Positions 11,689-23,348 of a DNA stretch of 64,000 nt are shown here, one piece after another. Both the position numbers and the translations under genes were made by a program. The notes beneath the pieces are model-generated. The model was not told the origin of the DNA. It ran no database searches and was given only the letters and a program-made list of their open reading frames with translations. Every line of letters begins with the position of its first letter. The first letter of the stretch is position 1. The stretch is from the NCBI GenBank assembly GCA_014218235.1, contig CM024766.1, positions 70,235,207 to 70,299,206 of the forward strand. The letters are read 5' to 3'. Source of the stretch: Colocasia esculenta (taxonomy: Eukaryota; Streptophyta; Magnoliopsida; Alismatales; Araceae).

Positions 11689-12490
11689 GTATGTTGTAAC
11701 GACTTCCTCTTGTATCATAACGATTTCAATAGATTCATAACGATTTCCTTACTATCATAACGATTCCATTCACAACGATTCGCTAAGAAAGCATAACGAT
11801 TTGCTTCCATAACGATTCGCTAAGTGATTGCATTGATTTCACAACGATTTGCTTCCATAACGATTCTCTAAATGATTGCATTGATTTCACAACGATTCGC
11901 TAAGAAAGCATAACAATTTGCTCTCATAACGATTCGCTAAGAAATCACATCGACTTCGTTCATAACGATTTGGTCTTCGCATCGATTTCTTAAGTGAGAA
12001 CAACGATTCCCTCTCACATCGATTTCTTAAGTAAGAACAACGATTTGCTCTCACATCGATTTCTTAAGTGAGAACAATGATTTGCTCTCACAATGATTTT
12101 TTAAGTGAGAACAACGATTCTCTCTCACATCGATTTCTTAAGTGAAACAACGATTTGCCTATATTGTCATAACGATTTGATCCTTGTAACGATTCGATAA
12201 GTTACACAACGACTCTGTCACTGTAACGATTCGCTTAGTTACATAACGACTCAATCGCCATAACGATTCGATACAACAAACAACGATTTGCTCACATCGT
12301 TTTGTCTCTGACAACTTGCTTGTAACGTCTTGCTTTTGCTCAATCGATTGCTCATATATAACGATTTGTCATGTGTATGTGCATCGGTTTGCTTATAAGT
12401 GCACAATGATTTACATGGATATCAACTCCGTTGCATAACGATTTCATAAGTCATGCATGTAACGATTCCGTGGAATATAACGATTTGATA
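11689..12490. promoter_or_regulatory. Dense CGATT motif array in the C LTR
   Basis: I count about 30 exact CGATT sites, mostly as ATAACGATTY, ACAACGATTY or ACATCGATTT, in 800 bases. About a dozen one-base variants (TGATT, CAATT, CGACT) are consistent with decay at the CpG. Spacing is irregular. The matching part of the 3' LTR starts at about 22090. The position upstream of the TATA-like site suggests a regulatory array; binding is inferred. Confidence 0.75.
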
Positions 12491-12937
12491 TTTGAACTCA
12501 TTTCTGAGTTCGTTGAAAAGTCAAAGTCTTCACGTATACATTTCTGACAACCATGCATTTATTATGACTGAACGTATCACTACAGTACATGCAAAACAAT
12601 ATCTTCTATTTCCATGCATACACTGTAAACATCTTTTTAGAAGAACAGAATGGAACTTCCTTTTTTATATAAAATTAATCTAACGTTGACTGACAACAAG
12701 AGACAGCCTAGCTGTCTATTGTTTTAGCATTTAATCCATGTAGGTCTCTGACAGTGCACCTCAATACAATGTTGGACAACATGGAAGATAACGAATATTA
12801 GAGAAGATCCTTTCTCCTGTTGCGTGCATGGAAAGCTAAAGACTGTCGAATAAGAAGCTCTACAGTGACATGCAGTCTAACGTAAACAAAAGCTTAGAGA
12901 CAACGGGCACTTCAACATTTAAATTTCAAATAGAAGA

Positions 12938-12945
12938 TATATAAA
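12938..12945 (+). promoter_or_regulatory. Putative TATA box of the C 5' LTR
   Basis: TATATAAA followed by AGAAGACT, repeated at 36034-36041 in the 3' LTR. A similar context (TATATAG with AGAAGACTGAAG) is in the D LTR. Start-site mapping is not possible from sequence. Confidence 0.55.
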
Positions 12946-13626
12946 GAAGACTAAAGTTCCAGAAGAAGAAACCTTGAATAGAGAGACAACGCTTACAACG
13001 ATTTTTCCAAGGTTTCTGTGAGAAAACTGAAGAGCCAAGTTTTTCACTCACATCTGTTCTAGCTCTTGCTCTCTGAGATTAGTGAAGATCCTTGAGAGAG
13101 CCTCTTGTACTAAGAGAGATCAATTCTGCAAATCCTTTCTTTCTCAATCTTAGCTTCAGATCTAGCATTGTATAAGCTTGATCTAGGGGCGTGTTTTCAT
13201 TTCCTCATTCATGTGATCTTTCCCTTCGTGTTGAAGGAAGACCTGGGGGTTCCAGGGTGTGTGTTCCCTTCACGTAGAAGGAAGACCTGGTGGTATCCAG
13301 GGTGTTGTAATTTCTCTTCAGGTTGTGAAGAGAATACCAGTTGTGGCTGGGTGTGTAAGGGCCATAAGAGGGATTGTACCCTTGGGTAGTGAAATCCTGA
13401 GATATTGCTCAGGGACTGGGCATAGGACTCCTAAGGAAAGGGGATCCGAACTAGGATAAATCCTTGTGTAGTGTGATTGCCTTTGTGTGTTTGCTGTTTA
13501 TCTTTACTAACACTAACAACTATCGAAGTGTGTTTTTTATGACTGTTTTGTGAACAGATTTTAGGTTCTCAATAATTTTAAGAATCCCATTCACCCCCCC
13601 TCTGGGTTTGCTAGTTGGGCAACAAG

Positions 13627-13638
13627 TGGTATCAAAGC
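13627..13638 (+). other. Primer-binding site of element C
   Basis: TGGTATCAAAGC, one base different from the canonical initiator tRNA-Met site (G to A), two bases after the LTR. Confidence 0.88.
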
Positions 13639-13689
13639 TAGTCTCTTCGACAAAGAAGAAGATCCAACGATCTGAAGAGAAAAGATCAA

Positions 13690-15347
13690 ATGGCAGCCCA
13701 AGGTCACTCTGAAGGTCAGTCAGTCAACAGGCCACCGCTGTTCGATGGAGAAGATTACACCTATTGGAAAACAAGAATGGAGTACTTCCTACAAGGTTTC
13801 TACTTTCAAATCTGGTCAATTGTAGAAGAAGGAGACCTTCTAGTCACCAACGAGAAGGACAAATGGACAGAAGATGATAAAAAGAAGATTTCTCTCAACT
13901 GCAAAGCTAAGAGCATATTATGCTGTGCACTTAGCAAGAAAGAATTTAACCGAGTTTCAGCCTGCAAATCAGCGATGGTGATGTGGGAGAAGCTAAGAAT
14001 CACATACGAAGGTACTGACAAAGTAAAGGAAACCAGAATAGACATTCTGGTGACACAGTATGAGAGGTTCCAGATGCAGTCAGGAGAATCCATTACACAG
14101 ATGTTCAGCAGATTTACAGACATCACCAATGGGTTAGTAGGATTAGGAAAAAGCTATGAGATGGGAGACATGGTAAGAAAAATCCTTAGATTTCTACCAT
14201 CTTCTTGAACTCCCAAGTTAACAGCTATAGAAGAAGCCAATGACTTGAAAAGGATGTCATTGGAAAAGCTCATTGGGTCCCTCATGGCCTATGAGATAAA
14301 CATGGAAAGATTGGGAGAATCATCAAGTAGAAAGAAGCACACGAATGCCCTCAAAGCAGCAGAAGATAGCTCTGAGGAAGAATCTGAGAACAAAGACAGT
14401 AGTGAAAATAGTGAAGATGAAGAAGCTTTGTTATCAAGAAGACTACAACGCATCTTAGCCAAGAAGAAAAAGTATCAATCTGGAAGACGTTACTTCAAAA
14501 AGGGCAAAGATTTCAAGAAAACTGAAGCAAAAGACATCAAGAAAGGTGAGCCAATTTTCTATGAATGTAAGAAGCCAGGACATATCAAGGCAGAGTGTCC
14601 AAGGCTCAAGAAACCTGAGTACGGAAAGAAGGAAAGTTCAAGAAAACTAAGAAGATTCAAGAAGAAAGCTATGGCAGCGGCTTGGGACAACAGAAGTGAC
14701 TCAGACAGTGAGTCAAGCTCAAGCAATGAAGAAAAAGAAGAAGCCAACTTGGCTTTCATGGACAACACAGAAGACAAGGTAACTTCAGACTCATCCTTTT
14801 CTTCTTGTAATGATTCTGATTCAGATAACTTAGAAGAAGCCTTCAATGAACTATATTGTAAATATATAGAAGTATCTAAATTACTAAAAGCAAGCAAGAA
14901 AAACATTGCATGCCTAGAAAATACTAATTCAGATTTAAAATCTGAAAATGAGCAAATGGGAAAATAAATTAATGAACTAAAAAGGAGAAATGAATTACTG
15001 TGTGATGACTTGAAAAATAAAAATGAACAATTAGCAAATTTGGAAAATTAAGAAACAGTAAATAATTTAAAACAAGAAGTCAACACGTTAACCATAGAAA
15101 ATGAAAAATTATCAAGCACTCTAGAAAAATTTACAAACGGTAAAACTAGTTTAATATTGAAAGGTGCTAGATGGTCAGGTAAAAAAAACATGGATTAGGT
15201 TATACACCCTCCGATAACGAAGAAACTAAAGTTTATCCTAAAATATATCCTACACCCAAATTTGTACCTGAACAAGACACAGCATACAAGGCAAATCTTA
15301 AATACACACCAACTGAAAAAGTAACTAAGATGTCTTGCTTCAGCATT
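13690..15347 (+). pseudogene. gag: gag of element C (broken)
   Basis: The start (MAAQGHSEGQS) lies 50 bases after the primer site and matches D. A TGA at about 14206-14208, where D has Trp, ends the first stretch at 172 residues. The second stretch (14245-14967) has the zinc-knuckle segment FYECKKPGHIKAEC, in which the first Cys is replaced by Phe. Another TAA follows at 14965-14967. The rest is AT-rich, degenerate coiled-coil sequence with at least one frameshift near 15187, ending at KMSC where D has its second knuckle. A deletion joins this directly to mid-integrase. Confidence 0.85.
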
Positions 15348-17590
15348 GTTGGGATCCGGTTAGATCATGGAGGAGAATTCCAAAATGAAAATTTTGCCAA
15401 ATTCTGTGATGACCAAGGGATAGAACACAATTTCTCAACACCAAGGACACCACAGCAAAATGGAGTTGCTGAGAGGAAGAAGAACCCTGTTGGATATGAC
15501 AAGGACAATGCTATCAGAATATGATTTGCCAAGGTATTTTTGAGCTGAAGCAGTCAACACGGCATGTTACATTATCAACAGAGTGATGATCAGGCCTATC
15601 TTGAAGAAAACAGCATATGAACTGTACAAGGGAAAGAAGCCGAAGATCAGTCACTTCAGGACATTTGGATGTCCATGTTTCATCCACAACAACGGCAAAA
15701 GAGACATTGGTAAGTTAGATGCAAAATCAGATGAAGGTATATTCATGGGGTATGCTTCTAAACCTAAAGGCTATAGAGTATTTAATAAGTGTACTTTATT
15801 AATTGAACAATCAGTACACATCATTTTTGATATTGATGATGTAGAAGAATTGTCCAAGAAATTAAAGAATACATCTATCGAGGACAAGGAAGATCCACCT
15901 CTGGAAGACCTGCAACAAAAGGACATTTTACATGAAAATCTTCCAAAGGAATGGAGATATAAGAAAGATCACCCACCAGAAAACATCATTGGTGATCCAT
16001 CTGTGGGGGTAAGGACAAGAGGTAATGTAACTCCATGTGATTATTTATCTTTTGTCTCGCAAATAGAGCCTAGGACAGTCAATGAAGCTCTCACTGTTGA
16101 ATCTTGGATTTTAGCTATGCAAGATGAACTGAATCAGTTTAAGAGAAACCATGTATGGTCACTTGTTCCTAGACCATCAGATCATCCAGTGATTGGCACC
16201 AAATGGGTGTTCAGAAATAAATTGGATGAAGCTGGTGTGATCATAAGAAACAAGGCCAAATTGGTAGCTCAAGGCTATTCCCAAGAGGAAGGCATAGATT
16301 TTGATGAAACATATGCACCTGTAGCTAGACTTGAGGCTATTATGATTTTACTTGCATATGCATCCGCATTAGACTTGAAATTATTTCAAATGGATGTTAA
16401 ATCAGCTTTTCTAAATGGTTTTATTAAGGAGGAAGTTTATGTAGAACAACCTCCTGGTTTTGATGACATTGATTTTCCGAATCATGTATTTAAATTGCAC
16501 AAAGTATTATATGGATTAAAACAAGCACCAAGAGCATGGTATGAACGTTTAAGTGCATTTCTATTAAACCATGGTTTCATTAGAGGTCAAGTAGATAGTA
16601 CATTATTTGTTAAGTCTAAAGTCAAACATATTTTGCTTGTTCAAATATATGTTGATGATATAATATTTGGTTCTACTGATGAATCCCTTTGCAAGTATTT
16701 TGAAAAGCTCATGCAGGGAGAATTCAAGATGAGCATGATGGGGAGCTCAACTACTTCCTTGGATTGCAAATCAAACAAGGAAAGGAAGGAACTCACATCT
16801 GTCAAGCCAAGTACACCAAGGAGTTGCTAAAAAAATTTGGATTCGAAAATAGCAAGCCACTGTCAACGCCTATGAGCACATCAACAATAATGGATAAAGA
16901 TAAGGATGGTAAGAAAGTAGACCAAAAGATATACAGAGGTATGATAGGTTCACTACTATACTTAACTGCCAGTAGACCTGACATACTGTTTAGTGTATGC
17001 ATGTGTGCTAGGTATCAGGCAGACCCTAAAGAATCTCATTTAATTAGTGTCAAAAGAATTTGTAGATATTTAGCTAAAACCCATGATTTAGGTTTATGGT
17101 ATCCAAAGTCATGTGAAATCAACTTAGTAGGTTACTCTGATGCTGACTACGCTGGATGCAAAATAGATAGAAAAAGCACCAGAGGCTGTTGTTAATTTCT
17201 TGCAGGATGTCTGATCTCGTGGTCCTCAAAGAAACAAAATTCAGTGGCATTATCTACAGCAAAAGTTGAGTACGTAGCTGCTGGAAGTTGCTGTACACAA
17301 CTCCTATGGATTAAGTAACAACTTGAGGATTATGGACTCCAGGTCAAGACAATTCCCCTATTATGCGACAACACCAGTGCAATAAATCTAACCAAGAATC
17401 TAGGACAGCATTCAAGGACTAAGCACATTGATGTTAGATATCATTTTATTCATGATCATGTAGCTAATGGTAACATAGATATTTCTTTCATTGATACTAA
17501 TAATCAGTTAGCAGAAATCTTCACAAAGGCCTTACCTGAAGAGAGATTTACTTCTCTTAGAAGGGAATTAAACATGTGTAAATTGTTAAA
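15348..17590 (+). pseudogene. pol: pol of element C: truncated integrase, RT and RNase H (broken, protease absent)
   Basis: It begins in mid-integrase at RLDHGGEF (second catalytic Asp region) and PQQNGVAE. Compared with D, the protease, zinc-binding domain and first catalytic Asp are missing. A stop lies after about 15524. The open stretch 15583-16830 covers the integrase C-terminus, linker (KEWRYKKDHP, GVRTRGNV) and RT with YVDDIIFGS near 16650. A one-base loss near 16742 shifts the frame, which continues at 16764-17195 into RNase H (SDADYAGCKIDRKST). A TAA at 17193-17195 and a further stop near 17317 precede the C-terminal LCDNTSAINLTKN and LRRELNMCK. Confidence 0.87.
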
Positions 17591-17984
17591 GAATCATCTG
17601 TATAAAACTGAGATATTAATATTCATAATATCAACTATTTTTTCTCCTTGAATTTAAGCAAAATTCCAAATTTGCCCGCCTGTTCAAATATCCTCGACGG
17701 TTCGTAATTTTAAAAGAATTTATTTCCATCGAACTGGTCATTTTGTCTTTTTCTGCCATCATACCACCTCCGTTTTTGAAAAGTTGATTTACTCTTTTAA
17801 TACATCCCGAAATCTGTGTGGCAACGATTCACATCCCGCCTTCATCTCCTTCTACCTGCCTAAGGCGATACCCTATCGACTCCGGCATCGACTCCCTGAG
17901 ATTTCAAGCTTTCAACTTCTTCCCGCCAGAAATTTCTTGAGGGTTTCTGTTCCAATCCTCCAGAAACCTTTCCTGTTCAACTTC
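17591..17984 (+). other. pol to env-like spacer of element C
   Basis: About 390 bases with no convincing gene. It holds one CAACGATTCAC site (about 17821-17831), a single copy of the LTR-type motif, about 160 bases before the env-like start. Confidence 0.5.
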
Positions 17985-20900
17985 ATGGCCTCTTTTGGTG
18001 TTTCCGGGAGTGTCGGGGGCTACGGAACTGAGTTCCTGTCGGCAGAGCAGTAGGAAAGATTTACCTCCGTGAAGACGAAGCTCTGTGGAAATAAAGTTGT
18101 GGATATTGCAGATTTGGAGAAATATGGGATGCACAGCATCGTGGCAGCCATGGATAAGATGAAATGGACAGAAATCGCAACTTTCTCTGAGGTAAGCTAT
18201 CCAGATTTGGTGAAGACTTTCTTCATTTGTTTGAAGACTGAGGAGGATGGATCCTTGACTTCGTCTGTCAAAGGAATCCCAATAAGAATCACTTATGATC
18301 TTTTGAAGTCTCTATTTGGAGTTTGTACCACCGGTCACAGTGGGGTACACATTGTTGACACCCAGGCAAAGGGGCTAGGTATTGTTGGCCTCGAGTTCAA
18401 GCTGAAGGATGGAAAGTTGGATATTAACCAGATGAATGTGTTCAACTGCTTACTGCACTTTATTGTTTGTCAAATCTTGGTTCCGAGGAGTGCTACCTTC
18501 TCAACCTGCACCAAAGCAGATTCGGACATGATGTTCTGGGCCATTCAGAACCAGGAGATAAACATGGCCGAGGTTATCTTAGAGCGAATGAGGTTTGCCC
18601 ATGCTCAGATTTGGGACACGAAGAGCAAATTAAATGTGTCCCTGCCTTATGCTCATCTGCTCACCAAGATCTTTAAACATTTTGGCATTAATATGTCTAG
18701 AGCAGTTGTAGAGAAAATGGGGCAGTCAATCTGCAGTAGAAATTTAAGGAAGAGTGGATTTTCAGTTGTAAATGGTGTATGGACAAAGACTTCTATAGCA
18801 AAGGGTGAAGCCATTATTGGCGAAGCCCAAGAAGTTCAAGACGAAGCAGCAGCAACAGCACCAGCAGAAGAAGCAGCAACCGGAGCAGTTCCTTTGGTTC
18901 AAGAAGCACCAGTAGCAACACTGGAAGTAGAAGAACAAGGTCCAACAATAGAAGTAGAACTACCAGCAGCAGTAGCAGCAGTCCTAGTAGCTCAAGAGGA
19001 GCCAGCAGCAGCAGATTCCAACAGCAGGATAGAGGACATTCCCCAAGAATTGATTGAGCCCGTTGGGCAATGTTCAGAAGTTGTTCCTCCTCCTTCCCGA
19101 GTAGCCTCAGTACTCAGGGATGTACTGGACTCCATCCAAAGCACTCTAGGGGAGCCAGTAATTAGTGATGATCAAGTAACAGAAGTTGTGGCATCAGGCC
19201 ACACTGCAGAAAAGGTGATGGAGGAAGCTCCCCGTCAGGGGGAGCAAGTAGTTGCTCATGAAAATGTAACAGTGGAAGATGCTCCTATTGAGGGGGAGCA
19301 ATCTATTGATGAGGAGGCAGCTCCTCAGGGGGAGCACACTGAAAGTGTCCCTATGAATAATGAAGAGCATGTTGAATTCGAGGAGCCCATTACAAGGGCA
19401 TATAACAAAAGGAAAAGAGTAGCACATAGGAAGCCCAAGGAGAAGCAGCTGAAGATTCAGTTGAAGCCCATTATTAAAAGGTTGAATGAGCAAGGCAAGA
19501 CTATCACATCTCTATAGTCTGATATTCAGTCTATCCTTATCAGCCAGACCTCAGCAGCAAACGAGATTGGAGCCTTGTCCACTGAGGTACATAACTTGAG
19601 AGATGATTTTAAAATGTTCAAGCAATTATGCAGATGGATGAAAGGTGAGTTTGACAGTGTCAAGAAGCTTATCTCTTCGAGGGTGCAATCCACCTCTGCC
19701 CCTCCAACTCACTCTCCTGCTGAACGGTTAGTAGTTCGGGGCCAAGGCCAGCAGAAGAAAATGCAGGGCCATCAGGGACAAGGCCAGTAGAAGAAAATGC
19801 AGGGCCATCAGGTCCAATTGTAGTAGAACCAGCAGGGCCATCCAGGCCTCAGACTGTTGAGAAGGAAGCACCTGTTGCTGAAGCCATGAAGTCTGGGCCA
19901 CCAGAGCTAATGATTTCCGAGGATGTGAATCCAAGAGTAGAAGAGCATGCAGTTGCTCCCGAAGCCCCTGAGTCTTCATCTCTTGCTACACCAGCCCCTC
20001 CTTCACCACCCTCTTCATCCACAGCACCTCCAGCACCCCTCACCTTCAAACAACCTATGCCTCGCACCATCTAATCCCCAACTCCTTTTCCATCTCAATC
20101 CACCTCATCTCCTACTATCTCTCAAATCATTTCTCCACCTTCATCTGTCTGTGAAGATCCTCCAGTTTCCTCATCAGCTGGAGCATCATCCTCTTCTGGC
20201 ACCTCTTTAGCCAGATCATCCACCAATTTTTCTCCAAGTTCTTTCCTTCATCCTGCTGCTCCACCTTCCTCTATCACATTCATTCTTGAAAATCCACAAC
20301 TTGCCAGTGCTTTTCTAAACAACTGTGAGGATGAGTTGGAGCGCACCACACTCATCTCAGTCCTGGCAGTTGCCACACATGTTCATAGGACTGATTCCTC
20401 TAGTCCTATTCATAAAAAGAGGAAACTCTCATCCACCCTAGCTCTTCCTTCCGAACCTAAGTTTCCTCCTCTTTGGTACTCCCTCACTGTTGAAAATTGA
20501 AGGAGACCAATTTATTGTGAATATCTCCAAAAGTGCATTCTTTCCACCACTTTTGGCATTCTCTTTCTCAACCTAACTGATCACCTCAACATTGTCCTTC
20601 CTTATTGCCATATTTCCAAAACCGACCAATAAAAAATCTTCCAAATGGCTGAGTGCAAGACTGAGGATCAGTGGGCTAAAGGGTATAAGGCTCTCTACAG
20701 CAAATATCTTCTTGCCAAGTCAGATAGCACTCCTCCCCGAGATCACCGACTCACCCTCTCTGAGTGGTTTGTGTTTCACCATCCAGCACTCTGGGCTTCT
20801 TTCATTCTCAAAGAAATAAGGATCGCAAGGTACTTCCAGCTATACAATGATTTTCGATATCTCAACAAGCTATCTGAAGTACAGTTTGGCCAATTCCATG

Positions 20901-21687
20901 GAGCTATTGCCACTCTTCGAACTGAACATTCGGTCAATTGCTCCTTCACAGTGGACTTTATCACCTTAAACTTTCCTGAAATAGTCTTCCTTCTTAAATT
21001 ACACTCTTTGGTCTTGGACTCCTCTGTTGGGTCTCATATGTTTGAGAGGTTTGCTCGTGTGATGGGAAGAATCTCCGCTCAGTAGGGTCGCCTCCCTTCC
21101 TTCCAAAGATTCCTTTTTAGATAATTTCATCTAGGTTACATCACCTCTGAAGTTCTTGCTCCTCTGATGTCAGAATGTGAGCGGCTTTCTCCAACAGATT
21201 GGGCAAAGCATTACAATCAATCTGCTCTTCAGTTGGAACCGTTAAATTCTTCATTGGTCAGGTCAGGCAAGCCACCTCTCTCTGCTGAAGCCTTCCTGGA
21301 TTTAAATTCCATCAATCTCGTTCAGGAACTATATGTTCAAGGGTTGAGCGGTACAAGCCATTTTTGGCCTTGAAGAAAGATCTTCTGTAGCATCAGTTAC
21401 ACTATCCTATAAAGATCAACCAATTTCTTCGATTCGCTAGCTTTGGTTCATTTAGTACCTACAAACTTTCACTTGGCACCGATGAATATGGCAGTTTTCT
21501 GCGTACTCAGTGGCAGCTTCATATTCAAAGGATGTTACCTGACATGGGACCATCTTACTCCATATCTTCTGGGGCTTTTCAGGCTTATTTTGAGGAGCAG
21601 AAACACCAGGCCTTGCCAATTTTTCGTCAGCTCGCCTCTCTCTTGTCTCCTGCTTTCTACATTGATGTACCTCCTCAGGGTAACTAA
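17985..21687 (+). pseudogene. env-like ORF of element C (broken)
   Basis: The start ATG at 17985 (MASFGVSGSVGGYG) follows the pol spacer. A TAG at about 18051-18053, where D has Gln, breaks it early. The main open stretch 18069-19517 carries the N-terminal globular domain (TKLCGNK, LFGVCTTG, LVPRSATFSTC, LPYAHLLTKIF), an Ala/Glu/Pro-rich middle and basic KRKRVAHRKPKEK near 19410. Further stops follow at 19515-19517 and 19788-19790. A C-terminal domain (20645-21687) contains SEWFVFHH, FERFARVMGRIS and SECERLSPTDW, ending PPQGN. Three AGGGGGAGC copies (19237, 19291, 19327) encode repeated acidic GE-containing peptides. Function unknown. Confidence 0.8.
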
Positions 21688-21870
21688 ATATATCTCTCTT
21701 ATTTTCTTACTATCTTTTCTCTCTGTCTTTATCACCTTGTGGTATCTTTTTGCTTAATGATAAAAAAGGGGAGAAATATAGTACTTCTGAAATATATCTC
21801 TTATATTTCCGCAATTTCGTTTAGATTCATTTCAGATCATCTATGCTTATTGTTAAGTTTTGTCATCACC

Positions 21871-21884
21871 AAAAAGGGGGAGAT
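21871..21884 (+). other. Polypurine tract of element C
   Basis: AAAAAGGGGGAGAT directly before the 3' LTR, preceded by TGTCATCACC. Same layout as E (33831-33844). Confidence 0.92.
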
Positions 21885-22742
21885 TGATGATCAGTTTATC
21901 CCCATGTAATTTAAATTAATTACATATTTATTTTGGTGATTAACAAAACTATAATAAAGTTTAATCTAACATATTTTCTATGAGATTTGAGTACAGGAAA
22001 TGAAACAAGAAATATCAAGCTAAATGGGTAAGTATCATTTACTTTGTAGCAATGTAAGTTCAAAGCATGAAATTTTTCTAAGTACACATCGATTTTCTGT
22101 ATCCTGTAACGACTTCCTCTTGTATCATAACGATTTCAATAGATTCATAACGATTTCCTTACTATCATAACGATTTCATTCACAACGATTCGCTAAGAAA
22201 GCATAACGATTTGCTTCCAAAATGATTCGCTAAGTGATTGCATTGATTTCACAACGATTTGCTAAGAAAGCATAACGATTTGCTTCCATAACGATTCGCT
22301 AAGTGATTGCATTGATTTCACAACGATTCACTAAGAAAGCATAACGATTTGCTCTCATAACGATTCGCTAAGAAATCACATCGACTTGGTTCATAACGAT
22401 TTGGTCTTCGCATCGATTTCTTAAGTGAGAACAACGATTCGCTCTCACATCGATTTCTTAAGTAAGAACAACGATTTGCTCTCACATCGATTTCTTAAGT
22501 GAGAACAACGATTTGCTTTCACAATGATTTCTTAAGTGAGAACAACTATTCGCTCTCACATCGATTTCTTAAGTGAAACAACGATTTGCCTATACCGTCA
22601 TAACAATTTGATCCTTGTAACGATTCGATAAGTTACACAACGACTCTGTCACTGTAACGATTCGCTTAGTTACATAACGACTCAGTCGCCGTAACGATTC
22701 GATACAACAAACAACAATTTGCTCACATCGTTTTGTCTTTGA
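21885..22742 (+). repeat. 3' LTR of element C, left part
   Basis: Begins TGATGATCAG like the 5' LTR at 11476 and runs through most of the CGATT array. It ends at tttga (22738-22742), where element E starts. Matching 5' LTR sequence ends near 12316. Confidence 0.93.
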
Positions 22743-22968
22743 TGTTGGGTTGAGTGTGAATTTAATACATTTCCCCTTATAATTTTGATGATGACAAGTT
22801 GTGATTTTAATGCATAATGATTGGAACATGTTAAATACATCACACATGTAATAACAATGCTCAAAAGGCATGTTTCCAAACACATTATATCACATATATT
22901 CATGATAATACATTGGACTAATGATTTATATGTTTATTTCTCAGAGACATGTACTTCTTGCAATGGTA

Positions 22969-23223
22969 GTGTCGACACACCCACTGCTGGTGTCGACACT
23001 AGGCATCAATCCCTGAAGAAAATTCATGAAGACGGGGTTCACTGTGTCGACACAGTCCCAGGCAGTGTCGACACTAGACCCAGTCTTCAGAAGTCTATTT
23101 TGCCAGACTAGGATAGTGTGTCGACACAGCCAGTGAGTGTGTCGACACTAGAGCCATCTCCCAAAAGACCTGTTTTGTGGAATTGGGATAGTGTGTTGAC
23201 ACACCCAATGACTGTGTCGACAC
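22969..23223. promoter_or_regulatory. GTGTCGACAC palindrome cluster in the E 5' LTR
   Basis: Exact GTGTCGACAC at 22969, 22990, 23044, 23065, 23118, 23139 and 23214, plus a GTGTTGACAC variant near 23192. Several are paired about 21 bases apart (22969/22990, 23044/23065, 23118/23139), about two helical turns. The cluster ends about 120 bases before the TATA box. The 3' LTR repeats it at 34072-34320. Confidence 0.8.
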
Positions 23224-23340
23224 ACTCGGTAACTTTTTCATCTTAAGTCCCACCTGGACACATGGCCTTCTAGGGATCACTTGGATCGGCCTTGGATCAT
23301 GTGCCCACGTACCCCAAGGGTACTTTTGGCCATGTTAGGG

Positions 23341-23348
23341 TATAAATA
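23341..23348 (+). promoter_or_regulatory. TATA box of the E 5' LTR
   Basis: TATAAATA in the context GGTATAAATACCCC, a textbook plant TATA box. It is preserved in the 3' LTR at 34436-34443 and follows the palindrome cluster. Confidence 0.75.

Larger units (their letters stand above)
11476..13624 (+). repeat. 5' LTR of element C (about 2.15 kb)
   Basis: Bounded by TGATGATCAG and GGCAACA, with the primer site two bases inside. U3 contains the CGATT motif array, a TATA-like site lies at 12938-12945, and a C run (13594-13600) lies near the 3' end. The split 3' LTR adds up to nearly the same length (858 + 1292). Confidence 0.93.

Noticed and set aside
11689..12490. CRISPR-like array of short repeats
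   Set aside because: Repeats are short, irregularly spaced and variable, lie inside a plant LTR, and have no spacer structure or cas genes.
17784..17984. Upstream extension of the C env-like ORF
   Set aside because: The open frame starts at 17784, but the D counterpart supports initiation at the MAS/MAAS methionine; upstream residues do not match between C and D.
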